A DNA stretch of 64,000 bases from Gastrodia elata (taxonomy: Eukaryota; Streptophyta; Magnoliopsida; Asparagales; Orchidaceae): assembly GCA_016760335.1 (NCBI GenBank), contig CM028673.1, positions 24,006,501 to 24,070,500 of the forward strand. The letters are read 5' to 3'. Both the position numbers and the translations under genes were made by a program. The notes under the pieces are model-generated. The model was given only the letters and a program-made list of their open reading frames with translations, searched no databases and was not told the DNA's origin. Positions 10,644 to 21,573 of this stretch are shown piece by piece (position 1 is the first letter of the stretch; the number at the start of each line of letters is the position of its first letter).

Positions 10644-10754
10644 GTACGCCTTAAATCAATCCTCTTTTCTTGCTGTATTAATTATTTGTCCCTTACTATT
10701 CTCGTATTTCAATTCTCGAATGAACTATCCTTACGCAAATTATCGCAACTATAG
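10644..10754 (+). other. Putative intron 2 of element A (gag-protease)
   Basis: 111 bases begin GTACGCC and end CTATAG, T-rich, with an in-frame TAA. Removing them joins 'V-V-S' of gag to 'S-T-L-T-I-N' at the start of the protease without changing frame (phase 1). B (27074-27162), C (37351-37439) and D (45494-45606, minus) show a GTAC donor and a TAG|GC acceptor at the same codon and phase. The joined residues match the usual uninterrupted gypsy arrangement before the protease active site. Confidence 0.7.
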
Positions 10755-11038
10755 GCACATTAACCATAAACGACACAACTTGTAATGTTTTATTCGATAT
10801 GGGAGCAAGTCATTCTTTCGTGTCGGAAAAATGGGCTAAAACACTTAAACTACAGACACATCAACTAGCCAGTTCATTAAGTATTGGGCTACCTTCGGGA
10901 GCTCGGATGCAGTCTCAACAATACTGCAATCTAGATATTCCTATTGAGGGTCAAAACTTCAGAGCTAAGCCATGGTGGCAGAGAGGTATGAATTGGTTAA
11001 GGATTCTGATATTGAAAGCAATCTAGATATTCCTAGGT
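10755..11038 (+). pseudogene. pol: Aspartic protease domain of element A, scrambled
   Basis: The active-site block reads LFDMGASHSFVS at about 10787-10822; family members have D-T/S-G-A, so Met replaces Thr or Ser. It continues 'LSIGLPSGARMQSQQYCNLDIPI' as in D. After 'FRAK' the sequence expected in B, C and D ('LIILPI.NFDIILGMNWL') is replaced by a 65-base mosaic (10970-11036). The normal reading resumes at MNWLSQHGASINCQ. The flap and C-terminal half of the protease are thus lost. The frame is shared with gag and RT. Confidence 0.75.
10970..11036 (+). other. Mosaic filler made of nearby copied fragments
   Basis: Pieces: 10970-10987 copies 11163-11180; 10996-11015 copies 11660-11679; 11018-11034 copies 10926-10942; and 'aggtatgaattggttaag' occurs at 10984-11001 and again at 11035-11052. 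All are in the same orientation. This explains why the protease sequence breaks here. Confidence 0.8.
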
Positions 11039-12663
11039 ATGAATTGGTTAAGCCAACATGGTGCGTCCATTAACTGCCAAAAGAAGAAAATAACTTTGGG
11101 TAACGGAAGGAACTCCAAATCATTCATGGGAAAATTTAGCACCCAATCGTCATTAATTAACGCCATGGTGGCAGAGAGGTTAGTAAAGAAGGGATGCAAT
11201 GCGTACCTTGTAACAATGTTGGGAGAAAAGAAAGAAGTCATACCTCTTTCTGAGAACCCTGTAGTTTGTGAATTTCCCGATGTTTTCCCTGAAGACCTGC
11301 CTGGTCTTCCTCCGAACAGAGAAGTAGAGTTCACCATAGAAGTAATTCCTGGAACTCAACCACTATCAAAAGTTCCGTACTTCATGGCGCCAAAGGAACT
11401 CCAAGAGCTGAACAACCAACTTCAAGAATTATTAGAGAATGGTCTCATTCGTCCAAGTTCATCCCCTTGGGGAGCACTGGTGCTGTTTGTTAAAAAGAAA
11501 GATGGATCGATGAGAATGTACATCGATTATAGGGAATTAAACAAAGTAACTATTAAAAACAAATACCTTTTACCACGAATTGACGATCTGTTTGATCAGT
11601 TATCTGGAGCAAAGGTCTTCTCCAAGATAGACTTGCGATCTGGGTATCATCAATTGCGAGTTAAGGATTCTGATATTGAGAAAACAGCGTTTCGAACTCA
11701 TTACGGACATTACGAATTCTTGGTGATGTCTTTTGGATTGACGAATGCACCATCCATTTTTATGGACTTAATGCAGCATGTGTTAAAAGCATATCTGGAT
11801 AAGTTCGTCATCGTCTTCATTGACGACATACTGATTTATTCCAAGAATAAGACCGATCATGAGAAACACCTTTGTATAGTACTTAAAGAACTCAGGAACC
11901 ACGAACTCTATGCTAAGTATTCTAAGTGTGAATTCTGGCTTGATTCTATCGCCTTTTTGGGTCATGTCATCAACTCTCAAGGGATCAGAGTGGATCAAAA
12001 CAAAGTAAGCGCAGTCCGAGAATGGTCACAACCAAAATCTGTGATGGATATCAGAAGCTTCTTAGGACTAGTAGGCTATTATAGAAAATTCGTCAAAGGT
12101 TTCTCACAAATTAAATCCCCTCTCACCAAACTGACTCAAAAAGCAGTACCTTTCATTTGGAGTCCGGAATGTGAGAAGGCGTTTCAAACATTGAAAGATG
12201 CTCTTTCCTCTACCCCAGTTCTCGCCTTACCCAAGGAAGGATTGAATTACCAGGTTTATACTGACGCATCCAGTATATGTTTGGGATGTGTTTTGATGCA
12301 GGAAGGAAGAGTTATAGCCTACACGTCTCGACAATTGAAACCACATGAAAAGAACTATCCTGTTCACGATCTTGAACTAGCATCAGTAGCTTCGCTCTGA
12401 AGATTTGGCATCATTATCTGTATGGCGTCCAGTGTTCCATATTCACCGATCATCAGAGCTTGAAATATATTTTCACCCAATGCGAGTTGAATTGTCGACA
12501 GCGAAGATAGCTCAAGTTAATAAGCGACTACGACTTAAGCATTCAATATCACCCAGGAAAATCGAATGTCGTAGCAGATGCACTCAGCCGCCATGCTACA
12601 CTATCTTCTATAATTTGCACTAGTGCACTGGAGGAAGAATTTCAAAAATTTGAAATCAGGCCA
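11039..12663 (+). pseudogene. pol: Reverse transcriptase and RNase H of element A
   Basis: The frame is open from 11039 to 12400. RT landmarks: 'SSSPWGALVLFVKKKDGSMRMYIDYRELNKVTIKN', 'KIDLRSGYHQLRV', 'FGLTNAPSIFMDLM' and the catalytic 'FIDDILIYSK' near 11817-11846. RNase H follows with 'YTDASSICLGCVLMQ' and 'YTSRQLKPHEKNYPVHDLEL', then 'SIFTDHQSLKYIFTQ' in another frame. One base is missing near 12389, which shifts the frame and ends the ORF at 12398-12400; a further stop (TAG 12508-12510, Trp in relatives) follows. The conserved 'YHPGKSNVVADALSR' connection to integrase is present near 12550-12594. The enzyme copies element RNA into DNA in virus-like particles. As it stands RNase H is truncated. 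Confidence 0.93.
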
Positions 12664-13488
12664 GTGCATGGAGACATGTTAAGCACACTAATATCTATGA
12701 GCTCAGTTGAACCTACCTTCCATCATGATGTCTTCATTTCTCAAACCAAGGATGAGGATTATTTGAAGTTCAAAGTCGATATTGAGAGTGGACGTTGCTT
12801 CGATCTCCAGCTTCATGGTAACATAATTTTCCAAGGTGATCGTCTATGGATTCCCAAATCCATGCATCAAGAGATTCTGGTCGAAGGCCATAATTCAGGC
12901 TACCAAGTACATCCAGGTAGTACCAAAATGTACCAAGATCTGAAGAAGTCATTCTGGTGGCCCGGTATGAAAGAGAGTGTGGCAGAATTTGTGACAAAAT
13001 GTCACACTTGCAGTCTAGTCAAAGCCAAGCATCAAAAGCCTGGAGGACTCCTTCACCCTCTAGCAATTCCTGAATGGAAATGGTTCGACATTTCTATGGA
13101 TTTTATTATGGGTTTACCTAAAGCAAGATCTGGTGCAGATTCGATTTGGGTCATTGTTGATCGATTGACCAAGTCAGCTCATTTCATCCCTATGTGTCAA
13201 ACTGGTTCTGTGGAAAGATTGGCAAAGCTGTATATCAAGGAAATTATCAGGCTCCATGGAATCCCAATATCTATCGTATCTGATCGAGAAAGCCGTTTCA
13301 CCTCTAAGTTTTGGCAAGCGGTGCATCAAGACGTGGGGACTACTCTAGCTATGAGTACCGCCTTTCATCCTCAGACAGATGGACAAATAGAAAGAGTCAA
13401 TCAAGTTATGGAAGATCTTCTTCGTCTATGTATACTAGACTTTGGAGGTTTTAGGGAGGATCACCTTCCCCTTGTAGAATTCGCATAA
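12664..13488 (+). pseudogene. pol: Integrase of element A
   Basis: A 274-codon open stretch in the frame reached after the RNase H shift. The N-terminal zinc-binding part has His residues around 'VEGHNSGYQVHPGS' and the pair CHTC in 'TKCHTCSLVKAKH'. The catalytic core has Asp in 'FDISMDFIMGLP', Asp in 'SIVSDRESRF' and Glu in 'TDGQIERVN', exactly 35 residues after the second Asp (DD35E). The usual SDRD is SDRE here. It ends at three adjacent stop codons caused by a 2-base loss in the 'VEFAYNN' block at 13484-13492. Integrase would make the 5-bp staggered cut seen as CCTGG. Confidence 0.93.
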
Positions 13489-14148
13489 TAATAGTTTTCA
13501 AGCAAGTATCGGTATGGCACCATATGAAGCTTTGTACGGCAAAAAATGCAGTACGCCATTATCATGGTCTGAAATTGGCATGTTCAGCTTTACGGATCAG
13601 AATTGGTTGAAGAAACAAATCGTAAAATTCAGCTAATCCAGCAAAGAATCAAAGCTGCTCAGGATCGGCAGAGTAAATATCACGACGCTCATCATCGTGC
13701 TCTGGATCTTGATGTGGGAAAGTATATGTATCTAAAGGTCAGCCCAATGAAAGGTGTTTATTGTTTTCGTGTAGCTGCAAAGTTAAGTCCTCGTTACATC
13801 GGACCTTTTGAGATATTAGAAAAGATTGGTTCTGCAGCATATCGACTAAAGCTTCCTGAAGATTTCTCTGCAGTTCATAATGTATTCCACATCTCCTCTC
13901 TACGAAGATGACTCCGTGACCCATCTCACTTAATTCAACTTCCAGCCGTATCACTTCAGCCAGATCTCACTTATGTAGAAGAGCCGATTAAGATCTTAGC
14001 TCATGATCAAAAGCAGCTAAAGAATCGCTCCATTCCAATGGTAAAAGTACAATGGAGGAATCACTCCTTAGAAGAATCTACGTGGGAGAAAGAGACGGAT
14101 ATGAGGAAGAAGTACCCCAATCTCTTTGAAACACTAGGTACTCTTTAA
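13489..14148 (+). pseudogene. pol: Integrase C-terminus and chromodomain-like tail of element A
   Basis: After the frame break the 'MAPYEALYGKKCSTPLSWSE' block appears, then at 13603 an open stretch 'QRIKAAQDRQSKYHDAHHR..LSPRYIGPFEILEKIGSAAYRLKLPEDFSAVHNVFHISSLRR', the GPF/Y domain of gypsy integrases. A TGA at 13909-13911 replaces Cys (TGT in C). The frame continues with 'LIQLPAV..YVEEPIKILAHDQKQLKNRSIPMVKVQWRNHSLEESTWEKETDMRKKYPNLF', the shortened chromodomain-like tail of chromoviruses, and ends at TAA 14146-14148. Confidence 0.85.
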
Positions 14149-14204
14149 ATTCAAAAGTCTTACTCATGTTCTCATATTCTCTCATGAATGTCTACTCTTA
14201 AAAT

Positions 14205-14241
14205 GATGTCGAGGACGACATCGTTCTTAAGTAGGGGAGCC
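14205..14241 (+). promoter_or_regulatory. Hairpin and polypurine tract before 3' LTR of A
   Basis: GATGTCG pairs with CGACATC (14205-14222), followed by 'aagtaggggagcc' (14229-14241), the plus-strand primer next to the LTR. B (about 30600-30636) and C (about 40876-40911) have the same arrangement with 'aagtgggggagt'. Confidence 0.7.
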
Positions 14242-17200
14242 TGTAACAATACTAGGTTGTTATCATGCAAAATAAATGTTAATTGATTTAATTCTTAGCA
14301 TCATTGCTTTTAGAACATCAAGATAAGCCTATCTAGAAAATTTTGAATTCAATTGGACTTCTCTAAGTCAAAAATTCCAATTTGATCAGTCCAGATGCCC
14401 TAGTCTAGACCCAAAATATTTTGATCTCAAAATTAAAATTTGATTGCATTTTTGAATTCCTCACTCCCAAATTAGCTAAGGGTGAAATTTTGGTGCAATT
14501 TGGAATTCATTTGGACCATAATTCAATTTAAATTAAAATGGTTCAATTGCATAAAAGGGTTCCAAACAATTTAATTTTGCAAAAATACCCATTTAACTAA
14601 ATTAACAGCCGCCATCCGCTGTGCGGACCGCGGGCATTCCACTGCGGAGCCCGGAGTACGCGATAGTGGAATCCCGCGCATCTGACCGTTCCGCCTTTTA
14701 TCTAACGGTCGGGATTTAAATATTCACCCGAGTGATCATACGGTGCGGATTTAATCTGAATCGGCCGTTAGGATCCAGCTAATCAAGGTCATTGCATCTT
14801 TCCGATCGATACATCAGACGGTCCACAGCGTACCGGCACTGTGGATCTTCGTCCCCGCCAAGACGCGGCTGACAAGGAAGATTCCCCGTACTACCAGTGG
14901 CCTCCCCTGTCCCCCACGCGCGCCTCCAGCTCAGAAAACCATTGCTGGTCTTCCCCTAAACACCATGAGACCCCAATCAGGCCTTGTGGCCCAACTGAGC
15001 TCGAAATGAAATTTCAAGAGCTCGGCCATGGCCCGCCCTCTCGGGCCTCTCCCTAAGCTCAGCCAAGCCTATAAATAGCGCCAGATATGCTTCAATTGAT
15101 CCTTGCTGATCAATTGTAGCCTCTGATATTCGTCACCATTGCTGAAGTCTCGAAGCTTTACCCAGGCGCTCCCGTGCTCCTGAACTACTGATAGAGGGTT
15201 ACTCCTGGAGTTCAGGACCCCTAAGACCTTTCAGAGTCACTACAGCAGCGAACCACGATCCGTCTTCCAATCCGTCAAAAACTAGGTATCCCAGTTGTAG
15301 GAATCGAGTCAATAAGGCTCAAATCCTATTCCATTTGACGCGTTTCTGTTCATATTGTCGTTTCGAACTTAGCCGTATCGTATTTAGGGCCTAAGCTAGC
15401 CCCGATCGATCAAATCGATCGATCGAGCTAGTTTCCTTCTGAATCGCCTCGGTCGAGTAAGGACCCAGCGATCCAGGCCACCCCAGACCCCTAGACCAGA
15501 GGGCTTCGATCCGCCTCACCTCCCTGATGGTGTAGGGATCGAGCCCGGGGTCTGGCATGGCCTTAGTGGGGAGAATTATCTCCCCATAGTAACACAATTG
15601 GTGAATGCCTCTGGTGAGTAAGGTCTGGCTGATCCAGACCATCTCACAAAGGGCTTCAGGTCCCAATCGATGCGTCTGGACATGGTGACAGTGTAGCAAT
15701 CGAATGCTGGCCGATCCGTGGACCGGATGCGCCAGAATTTGATGATTAGGTTTTCCCTAATCGGCCTTTTTCCGCGGGACGAAGGATCAGAGACGACGAC
15801 ACTGTGCGGGCCGGGTCAGCCCATGACCCGCGCGGTGCGATAATGCCGGGTCTCCCAGGTCGCGGCCGACCCGCATGTTTTGATTATTGGGCCGAGCGAT
15901 TTTATTTTAAATCGAATTATTTTCCTTAAGGAAAATAATTCGATTAATCGAATCATAGGATTTTGATTAAATAAAATACATAATGTATTATTCAAATAAC
16001 TTTTAATCCACTAGTCAAAATTCTATGATATTATATAAGAAAATGTTCAGAAAAATCTCAGGAACTTAAATATAAAATAAAATCACACATCTGATGTTTA
16101 GATCTTTAATTATTGCATAATTACAGTGAATCTTAATTAGGGTAGATTAGCAAATTTACTTATCCAATTTGCATGTTTAGGGTGCCATTAATTCAATGAT
16201 ATTAAGTAGATTGTATCTGCCAAGTATAATAGTTTTCTGAGTTCTGTAAATGTAGTTATGCCCTAATCTTGTCAAATCATAATTAGTGAATTTTAGTGTT
16301 TATACACATTTGATCATAGCAAACTTAGTCTCTGATTATTTGTTTGACTAATTAGAACTTGCATACCAAATTTCATGTAATTTTAATAGTTGGATTTTTA
16401 CTTATGTGCTAATCCTTTTGCTTGGAATTAGGGTTTGGTTAGCATTAAGTAATCACTATTTATTAAACTTTAATCATGATTTTGACTTATGACAGTACAC
16501 TAAATGAAAGGAAACCAATTTTTATAAACTTATTAAGTATACTTGAATCAATCTAAGACTATAGAATCTTAAGTATCTTAATTAACATAAGAAATCTTAA
16601 GATTTGGATCAAGCTTTTTAAGGCTTGATCTAGGTCTAGGATTACCACCAATAATGCATAATTAATTCACTAATTTGATATTGATCTTTAAATACACACT
16701 TAATTTGACTTAAGGTTTGAGAAGGAGTCAATCTTTAATCTACTTAAGGCAAATCTAAAACCATAACAACCCTAATTCAACTATATTGATTACAAGACTT
16801 TGAATTGAACATTTTCCAATAATGAATTTGATTTACTATTGATTCTAAACATTTGAATTAGATAAAGTAAGGTTAATAATAACTCTTTGTGATTTCACAA
16901 TCTGAATCAAACCTTGAGATCCTTAATTTTCTCTTAAGTAACAAACCTACATAATAAGATCCTTACTACTAGGTTGATTTAATAAGTGATCAAATCCTGA
17001 AATAATGTCTAATTTATACCCCATAATCTTAGTCTAGGTATGATCAAATGATTCCATCATCTGATATAATCACCCTAAGATCTAATTATGATCCAGAACC
17101 TGATAGTCTAATATCAACACCTAAAGGAGAGGTCTTGATATTCTCTTCATAAGATCGTCTTAAATTATTTAAGAGACCTAAATTCACATATCATGAGGTA

Positions 17201-19162
17201 GGAGGCCTTGTATGAATCCTTGTGGTAGAAGCATAGAAGATCCCATCACCTTAGTGATTGATCTATTCTCCTTGTGGTAGTAGTCCCTTAAGACATTAGA
17301 AGAGATACATCTCCTTGTGGTATAACCCATATTAAGTGATCATTGATCACATTTGATTGGTGAAACCTTGTATAGGACTTACCTATTAGTTTAAGACTTG
17401 TAGTCTTGATAAATCCTTGCTCTATTAAATAGATTTGATTGAACAATGATTAGTGGTTAAGGGTAGCAAAGTATACCCATATTTTTGGCCTCCAGTAAAA
17501 TTCTGGATTGGTTGAGTCACTCTAAGTAAGATTTGTCTTTGTTGCTATCCTGCGGGCTTAGGCGGACATAACCTCACATAGAATAAATCAATCAATCCTA
17601 AGAGTGTATTAAACGGGTGCCCATTCCTTAGTTTTATTGAAGGATAGTTGCCATCGAGCAATGCCTCCTGGCGAAGATCACTTCAATAGGTATGGCTTAA
17701 TTAAGTAAAGGGGAATTACCTTCCTTAAGACACTAAGTATGATTGTGAGTTTAGTGACTAAATGCTTAGTTTGAGATACAAAATCATCATCGGATGGTGC
17801 TTCCTAATGAAGATCGCTTTATTAGGGTGGCGTAATCAAACTAAATGTTATGTCCTACCTTTTGCAGCATTTTTAATATGTGTATACAGTCACCCTGCCC
17901 AGTGATCTTTAAGTAAATAAGCAACTTTAACTAAATATCGGTCTAGAGATTTGGAGTTAGAATCCTTTTAGCAGTATTCTACATAGTGGAGACTTAGGAT
18001 TCATTTATGTTTCTTACTATATTCTGCCTGGATTTCGGGATTTTCCATTCATATCATATAATGATATAAGCATAAGCATAGACATGACTTAAACTCATTC
18101 CTTCTGTTGTGACACAAGGTTATCAATGATATAGTATGAGATATGGAATGTTATATACACAAATTGGGAAATTTCAGGGTGCATCTACGTCACCATACTG
18201 ACTTCCTAACTGTTGTGCTTACATTGGACCGTACTACTTATAAACTTTCAATGATAGTTTTATGATGTACTGTGGTGTAGCATATCTGTGTGCATTTTTT
18301 CAGTGGCATATAGTGCAGCATTTGACATTCCTTTTACATTGATTTATGAGTATCTGATATTTCATTTACCTTCAGTATTTACTTTTGATGCAGTGTTACT
18401 TTGCTTAGTTCTTACAGTTTAGTTATTTGATGCTTTACAGTTTTTCCTACATTTTTACTTTACGTTCTTGCATATTTGTTATGTTTAGTTTAGCTTGTAC
18501 AGCTAACTTCAATGTGTTAGACTTCTTGTCTAACACGGGGTACTTTTGGGATCCGGCAATTTGCTAGATCCCGAGCAGTTGTTGGAGGCAGGTCAGGAGG
18601 ACGTTCCAGAGGTTCAGGAGGAGCACTTGGAGCTGTAGGGGATTGAGCACCTACTTTTACTTTCTAGTTCTTTTCAGTATTCTGTCTAGACTCTTTATAT
18701 TTCTGTATTATTATGGTTTGTAATAAAACTCTGGATGTACTTTTTCTTTTCTCTTATGAGGTGGATATTTTCTACTGCTTGAGACGAATGTAATCTGGAT
18801 GTTTTGCTTTTAGCTTCCGCACTCTGTTATATTACTATACTTAGTATTGTGATGTGATCGGCGTACTGGAAACGATGATATATTTTATAACGTACATGAG
18901 TTCTTCTCCCCTCCCTTGCACCTTATGTACGTACTAAGTCTAATACCTAAGATAAGTGTTCCATTCTTATCTTAGATATTGGCTCTCGACCCTACTCTTA
19001 GGGCTCGAGTCAGCGGCTTTCAGTATGGCTCTGTCTTTTTAGCCTAATCGGGACGATGGGTTTTACTTTTATGGCCCACCGCTCCCGAGTAGCGCACCGT
19101 TCCGCCGCCAATTTATGATTTATACTCGTATTTTGCGCATGGCGATGGGACTGGGCGTTACA
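14242..19162 (+). repeat. 3' LTR of element A (full length)
   Basis: 4.9 kb from TGTAACAAT to GGCGTTACA, an inverted terminal pair TGTAAC/GTTACA. TATA box at 15070-15078. Its last 1.2 kb (17955-19162) is missing from the 5' LTR, but its reverse complement is recognised in the D LTR at 47658-48584 ('ctactcttagggctcgagtcagc' region), proving it is genuine LTR. No gene is seen inside; short open frames in the GC-rich part are in non-coding LTR. Confidence 0.9.
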
Positions 19163-19768
19163 CCTGGGCTGGCCTCGAAGGTGGCCAGAGGCGCTAGCTA
19201 GACCTAAGTCTAGGACCTATCCATCGGCAAACGAAATGGGAAACGGTAATGACTGTAACAATCGAACCTAATTCGATCGATCGATCCAATTGTCGATCCA
19301 TCAGCCTTCATAACAATGCAATTTAACTTACGGAATAAGCATTCGTGGATTCAATAATTGAAATTGCAGTAGGATCAAGGTAGTATGATGTACCTGGAAT
19401 GGACAGTGGAGGATGCTTAGGGCTCGGGCGGACCGCTTCCAGAGGCTCGACGAACTTAGTTGCGAAAAATAGCTCGAGGATAAGGCTTCTTGTAATTGAG
19501 GAGAGTTAGGGACGGAGCGACCCAGGCCTGCGAGGCATGGGGTGGGCGAGCGGGGCGGGGTCCATCTGCATTGCGCAGGTGATCTCGTCGAGGAAGACGA
19601 TGGGCCGGGGCCGTCTGATCTTTGATCTGACGGGCGAGGGAAATGACATGCGCTTTTGGATGGACGACGTCGACTTATTTAACGGCGTCGCAGAAAAATA
19701 ATTAAAAAAAAGTATTAAATATTAAATAATTTCGATTAAATTATTATTTTAATCTCCCAATTAAATTT
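19163..19768 (-). repeat. E1 LTR, right part, ending at truncated junction with D
   Basis: It starts with the CCTGG duplicate (19163-19167) and continues 'ctggcctcgaaggtggccagaggcg', matching 'ctggaggtggccagaggcg' in E2 at 63268. Toward the right end come 'aacggcgtcgcagaaaaataatt' and an AT-rich stretch, as in E2 near 63848-63880. It stops about 200-300 bases short of an expected LTR terminus and abuts RT sequence of D at about 19769 with no visible TG..CA end or duplication. Confidence 0.65.
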
Positions 19769-20353
19769 AATAAATCAGAATATCACCGATGAAGACGATG
19801 ACGAATTTATCTAAATACCCTTTCAACACGCGCTGCATTAAATCTATAAAAATGGATGGTGCAATTGTTAAGCCAAAGGACATTACCAAAAATTCATACT
19901 ATCCATAGTGGGTTCTAAACGCTGTTTTCTCCACATCTGGATCTTTAACTCACAATTGATGATATCCAGATCGCAAGTCTATCTTTGAGAAAACTTTAGC
20001 TCCAGATAACTGATCGAATAAGTCATCGATACGAGGTAGAGGATACTTATTCTTAATGGTTACCTTATTTAATTTCTTATAATCGATGCACATTCTTATC
20101 AATCCATCTTTCTTTTTTACGAACAAAACTGGCGCTCCCCATGGAGATGAACTTGGATGAATAAGACCTTTCTCCAACCGTTCTTGAAGTTGCTTATTCA
20201 ATTCTTGAAGTTCTTTTGGCCCTATACGATACAGAACTTTTGACAATGGTTGAGTTCCAGGAATTAGTTTAATTGCAAACTCTACTTCTCTAACTGGAGG
20301 AAGACCGGGTAGGTCTTCACGGAAAACATAAAGAAATTCATAAACTTTATGGT
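19769..20353 (-). pseudogene. pol: RT fragment of element D (3' piece)
   Basis: On the minus strand this reads from 'EFLYVFREDLPGLPP' through 'IPGTQPLSKVLYRIGPKELQELN', 'SSSPWGAPVLFVKKKDG', 'KIDLRSGYHQL', 'FGLTIAPSIF' to 'FIGDILIY', with the catalytic FIDD changed to FIGD. It stops there; the rest of RT, RNase H, integrase and the 3' LTR of D are absent. The upstream half of D resumes at 45015. The tandem element B/C separates the two at the protease-RT linker. Confidence 0.88.
20349..20353. repeat. Target site duplication ATGGT, left of B/C array
   Basis: ATGGT precedes the first LTR and ATAGT (45015-45019) follows the third, one mismatch. Bringing the two D flanks together at this site keeps the D reading frame and the same length as element A at that point. 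Confidence 0.75.
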
Positions 20354-21205
20354 TGTAACAACCCTAGGTTGTTACTCTAGCTAAACCTAGTTGAATTAAG
20401 CTAATCTAAGCTTTAATTTTGATTCCATTAGACTCAATGGATTATTTAAACCTAACCCTAGAAGTTTGGAATCAATCGGAGTTAAATTGGAAATTTTGGT
20501 ATTTTTTGCTGTTTTTGAGCCCTAGAAAATACCTAAAATAATTTGATCTCCAAATCAAAATCTAAGTTCATTTTTGAATTCCTCACCCCCAAATTAGCTA
20601 AGAGTGAAATTTTGGGAATTTTTGGAGGTCATTTAGTCACATTTTGGATTTAATTTAAATTGGTTTAATTGCAAATTAAGGTTTTAAACAATTTATAATT
20701 GCAAATTTATCCTTTCCAACGGTCGGCTGGTTTCCAAACCGCGGGCGCCATCTGGGCCGTCCATTCCGCAGATTTAATCCAATAGACTGCGCCTTAGATC
20801 AGATCCATCTAATCTCGACCGTAAGTATCCCCGATCTGCCGTTAGATCTCCGAATCTAATCCAACAGTGGACATTCTATTCGCACCGTTCGTTAAGTGTC
20901 GGGAGATCAGAGCCGTCCCGCTTTGATGGGTGATCAATCAGACGACCCCGAGCACCCCGAGCACTGTGGCTCGTCTCCTTCGCCTCTCCCGTCTGCGTCT
21001 GGTCCCCACCGACAGCCATAACCCCTCCAGCCCCTATGGCAGTACGGGAAAAAGATCGAAATTCCTCTCCTGCCCTCGGCGCGTTTGTCTGGCTGACTGT
21101 CTTCTCCCCAAATTGCCCATAGCAGTTGGCCCGAGCCATTTCTTTCAGGCCGAGCCTCTTGCCATTTCCAAGCTCTATAAACCACCCCCAGAGCTCCCAA
21201 CTACC

Positions 21206-21252
21206 TATAAATACCCCCAGCACCTCTCAGTGAGTCCCTTTGCTCACTGAGA
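21206..21252 (+). promoter_or_regulatory. TATA box and start-site hairpin, first B-C LTR
   Basis: TATAAATA at 21206-21213 is followed by a 10-bp stem TCTCAGTGAG/CTCACTGAGA around 8 bases (21225-21252), centred about 32 bases after the TATA start. Copies: 31536 (stem with two mismatches) and 41811 (TATAAGTA, one G-U pair). Confidence 0.65.
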
Positions 21253-21573
21253 CTCCTCAATTTCCCCAGCTGAAGCCTCTGGAGCTCCCGTCTCTCTCGG
21301 CATTTCCTGTTGACCCAAAGGCTTGAACTGCTGATAGAGGGCCCGTATGGTGTTTAGACCCCCTGTGAACCTTCGTCTGCTGGTTAGGAAGCTCCAACAC
21401 ACTTCAATTCTCCTCAGCGAAGCATGCAAACCCGTCCTCAGGTACAGCCTTTCCCTTTCCCCATTAAAATTTCTCCAGCTCAATTTCGTTTCTGTCTTCT
21501 GGATGAGCTTTGGATGTCGCCTAGAGAACCCTAGTCACCTAGGAAACCCAATGTAATTGTCGCCTGGGGCTGA

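Larger units (their letters stand above)
4914..19162 (+). mobile_element. Element A: Ty3/gypsy (chromovirus-like) LTR retrotransposon
   Basis: A complete but decayed element: 5' LTR, tRNA-Met primer site, upstream ORF, gag, protease, RT, RNase H, integrase, chromodomain-like tail, polypurine tract, 3' LTR. The domain order PR-RT-RH-IN defines Ty3/gypsy. The C-terminal 'VKVQWRNHSLEESTWE' block and the very long LTRs suggest the Tekay/Del chromovirus group. It lies in the E1 LTR, flanked by CCTGG repeats. It is inactive: stops at 10109 and 10280 in gag, a 1-bp loss near 12389, stops at 12508 and 13486, a scrambled patch at 10970-11036, and a 5' LTR lacking its last 1.2 kb. Group assignment below gypsy is an inference; a tree of the RT domain would settle it. 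Confidence 0.92.

Noticed and set aside
17955..19162. A separate insertion or solo LTR after the 3' LTR of A
   Set aside because: Its reverse complement is part of the D LTR next to the primer site, and the CCTGG duplication is at 19163, so it is the true LTR end missing from the 5' copy.
20876..21556. Open frames of 69-115 codons in the B-C LTR, also at 31194-31553 and 41469-41828
   Set aside because: They are preserved only because the LTRs are recent copies; they lie across the TATA box and hairpin and differ by frame breaks between copies.
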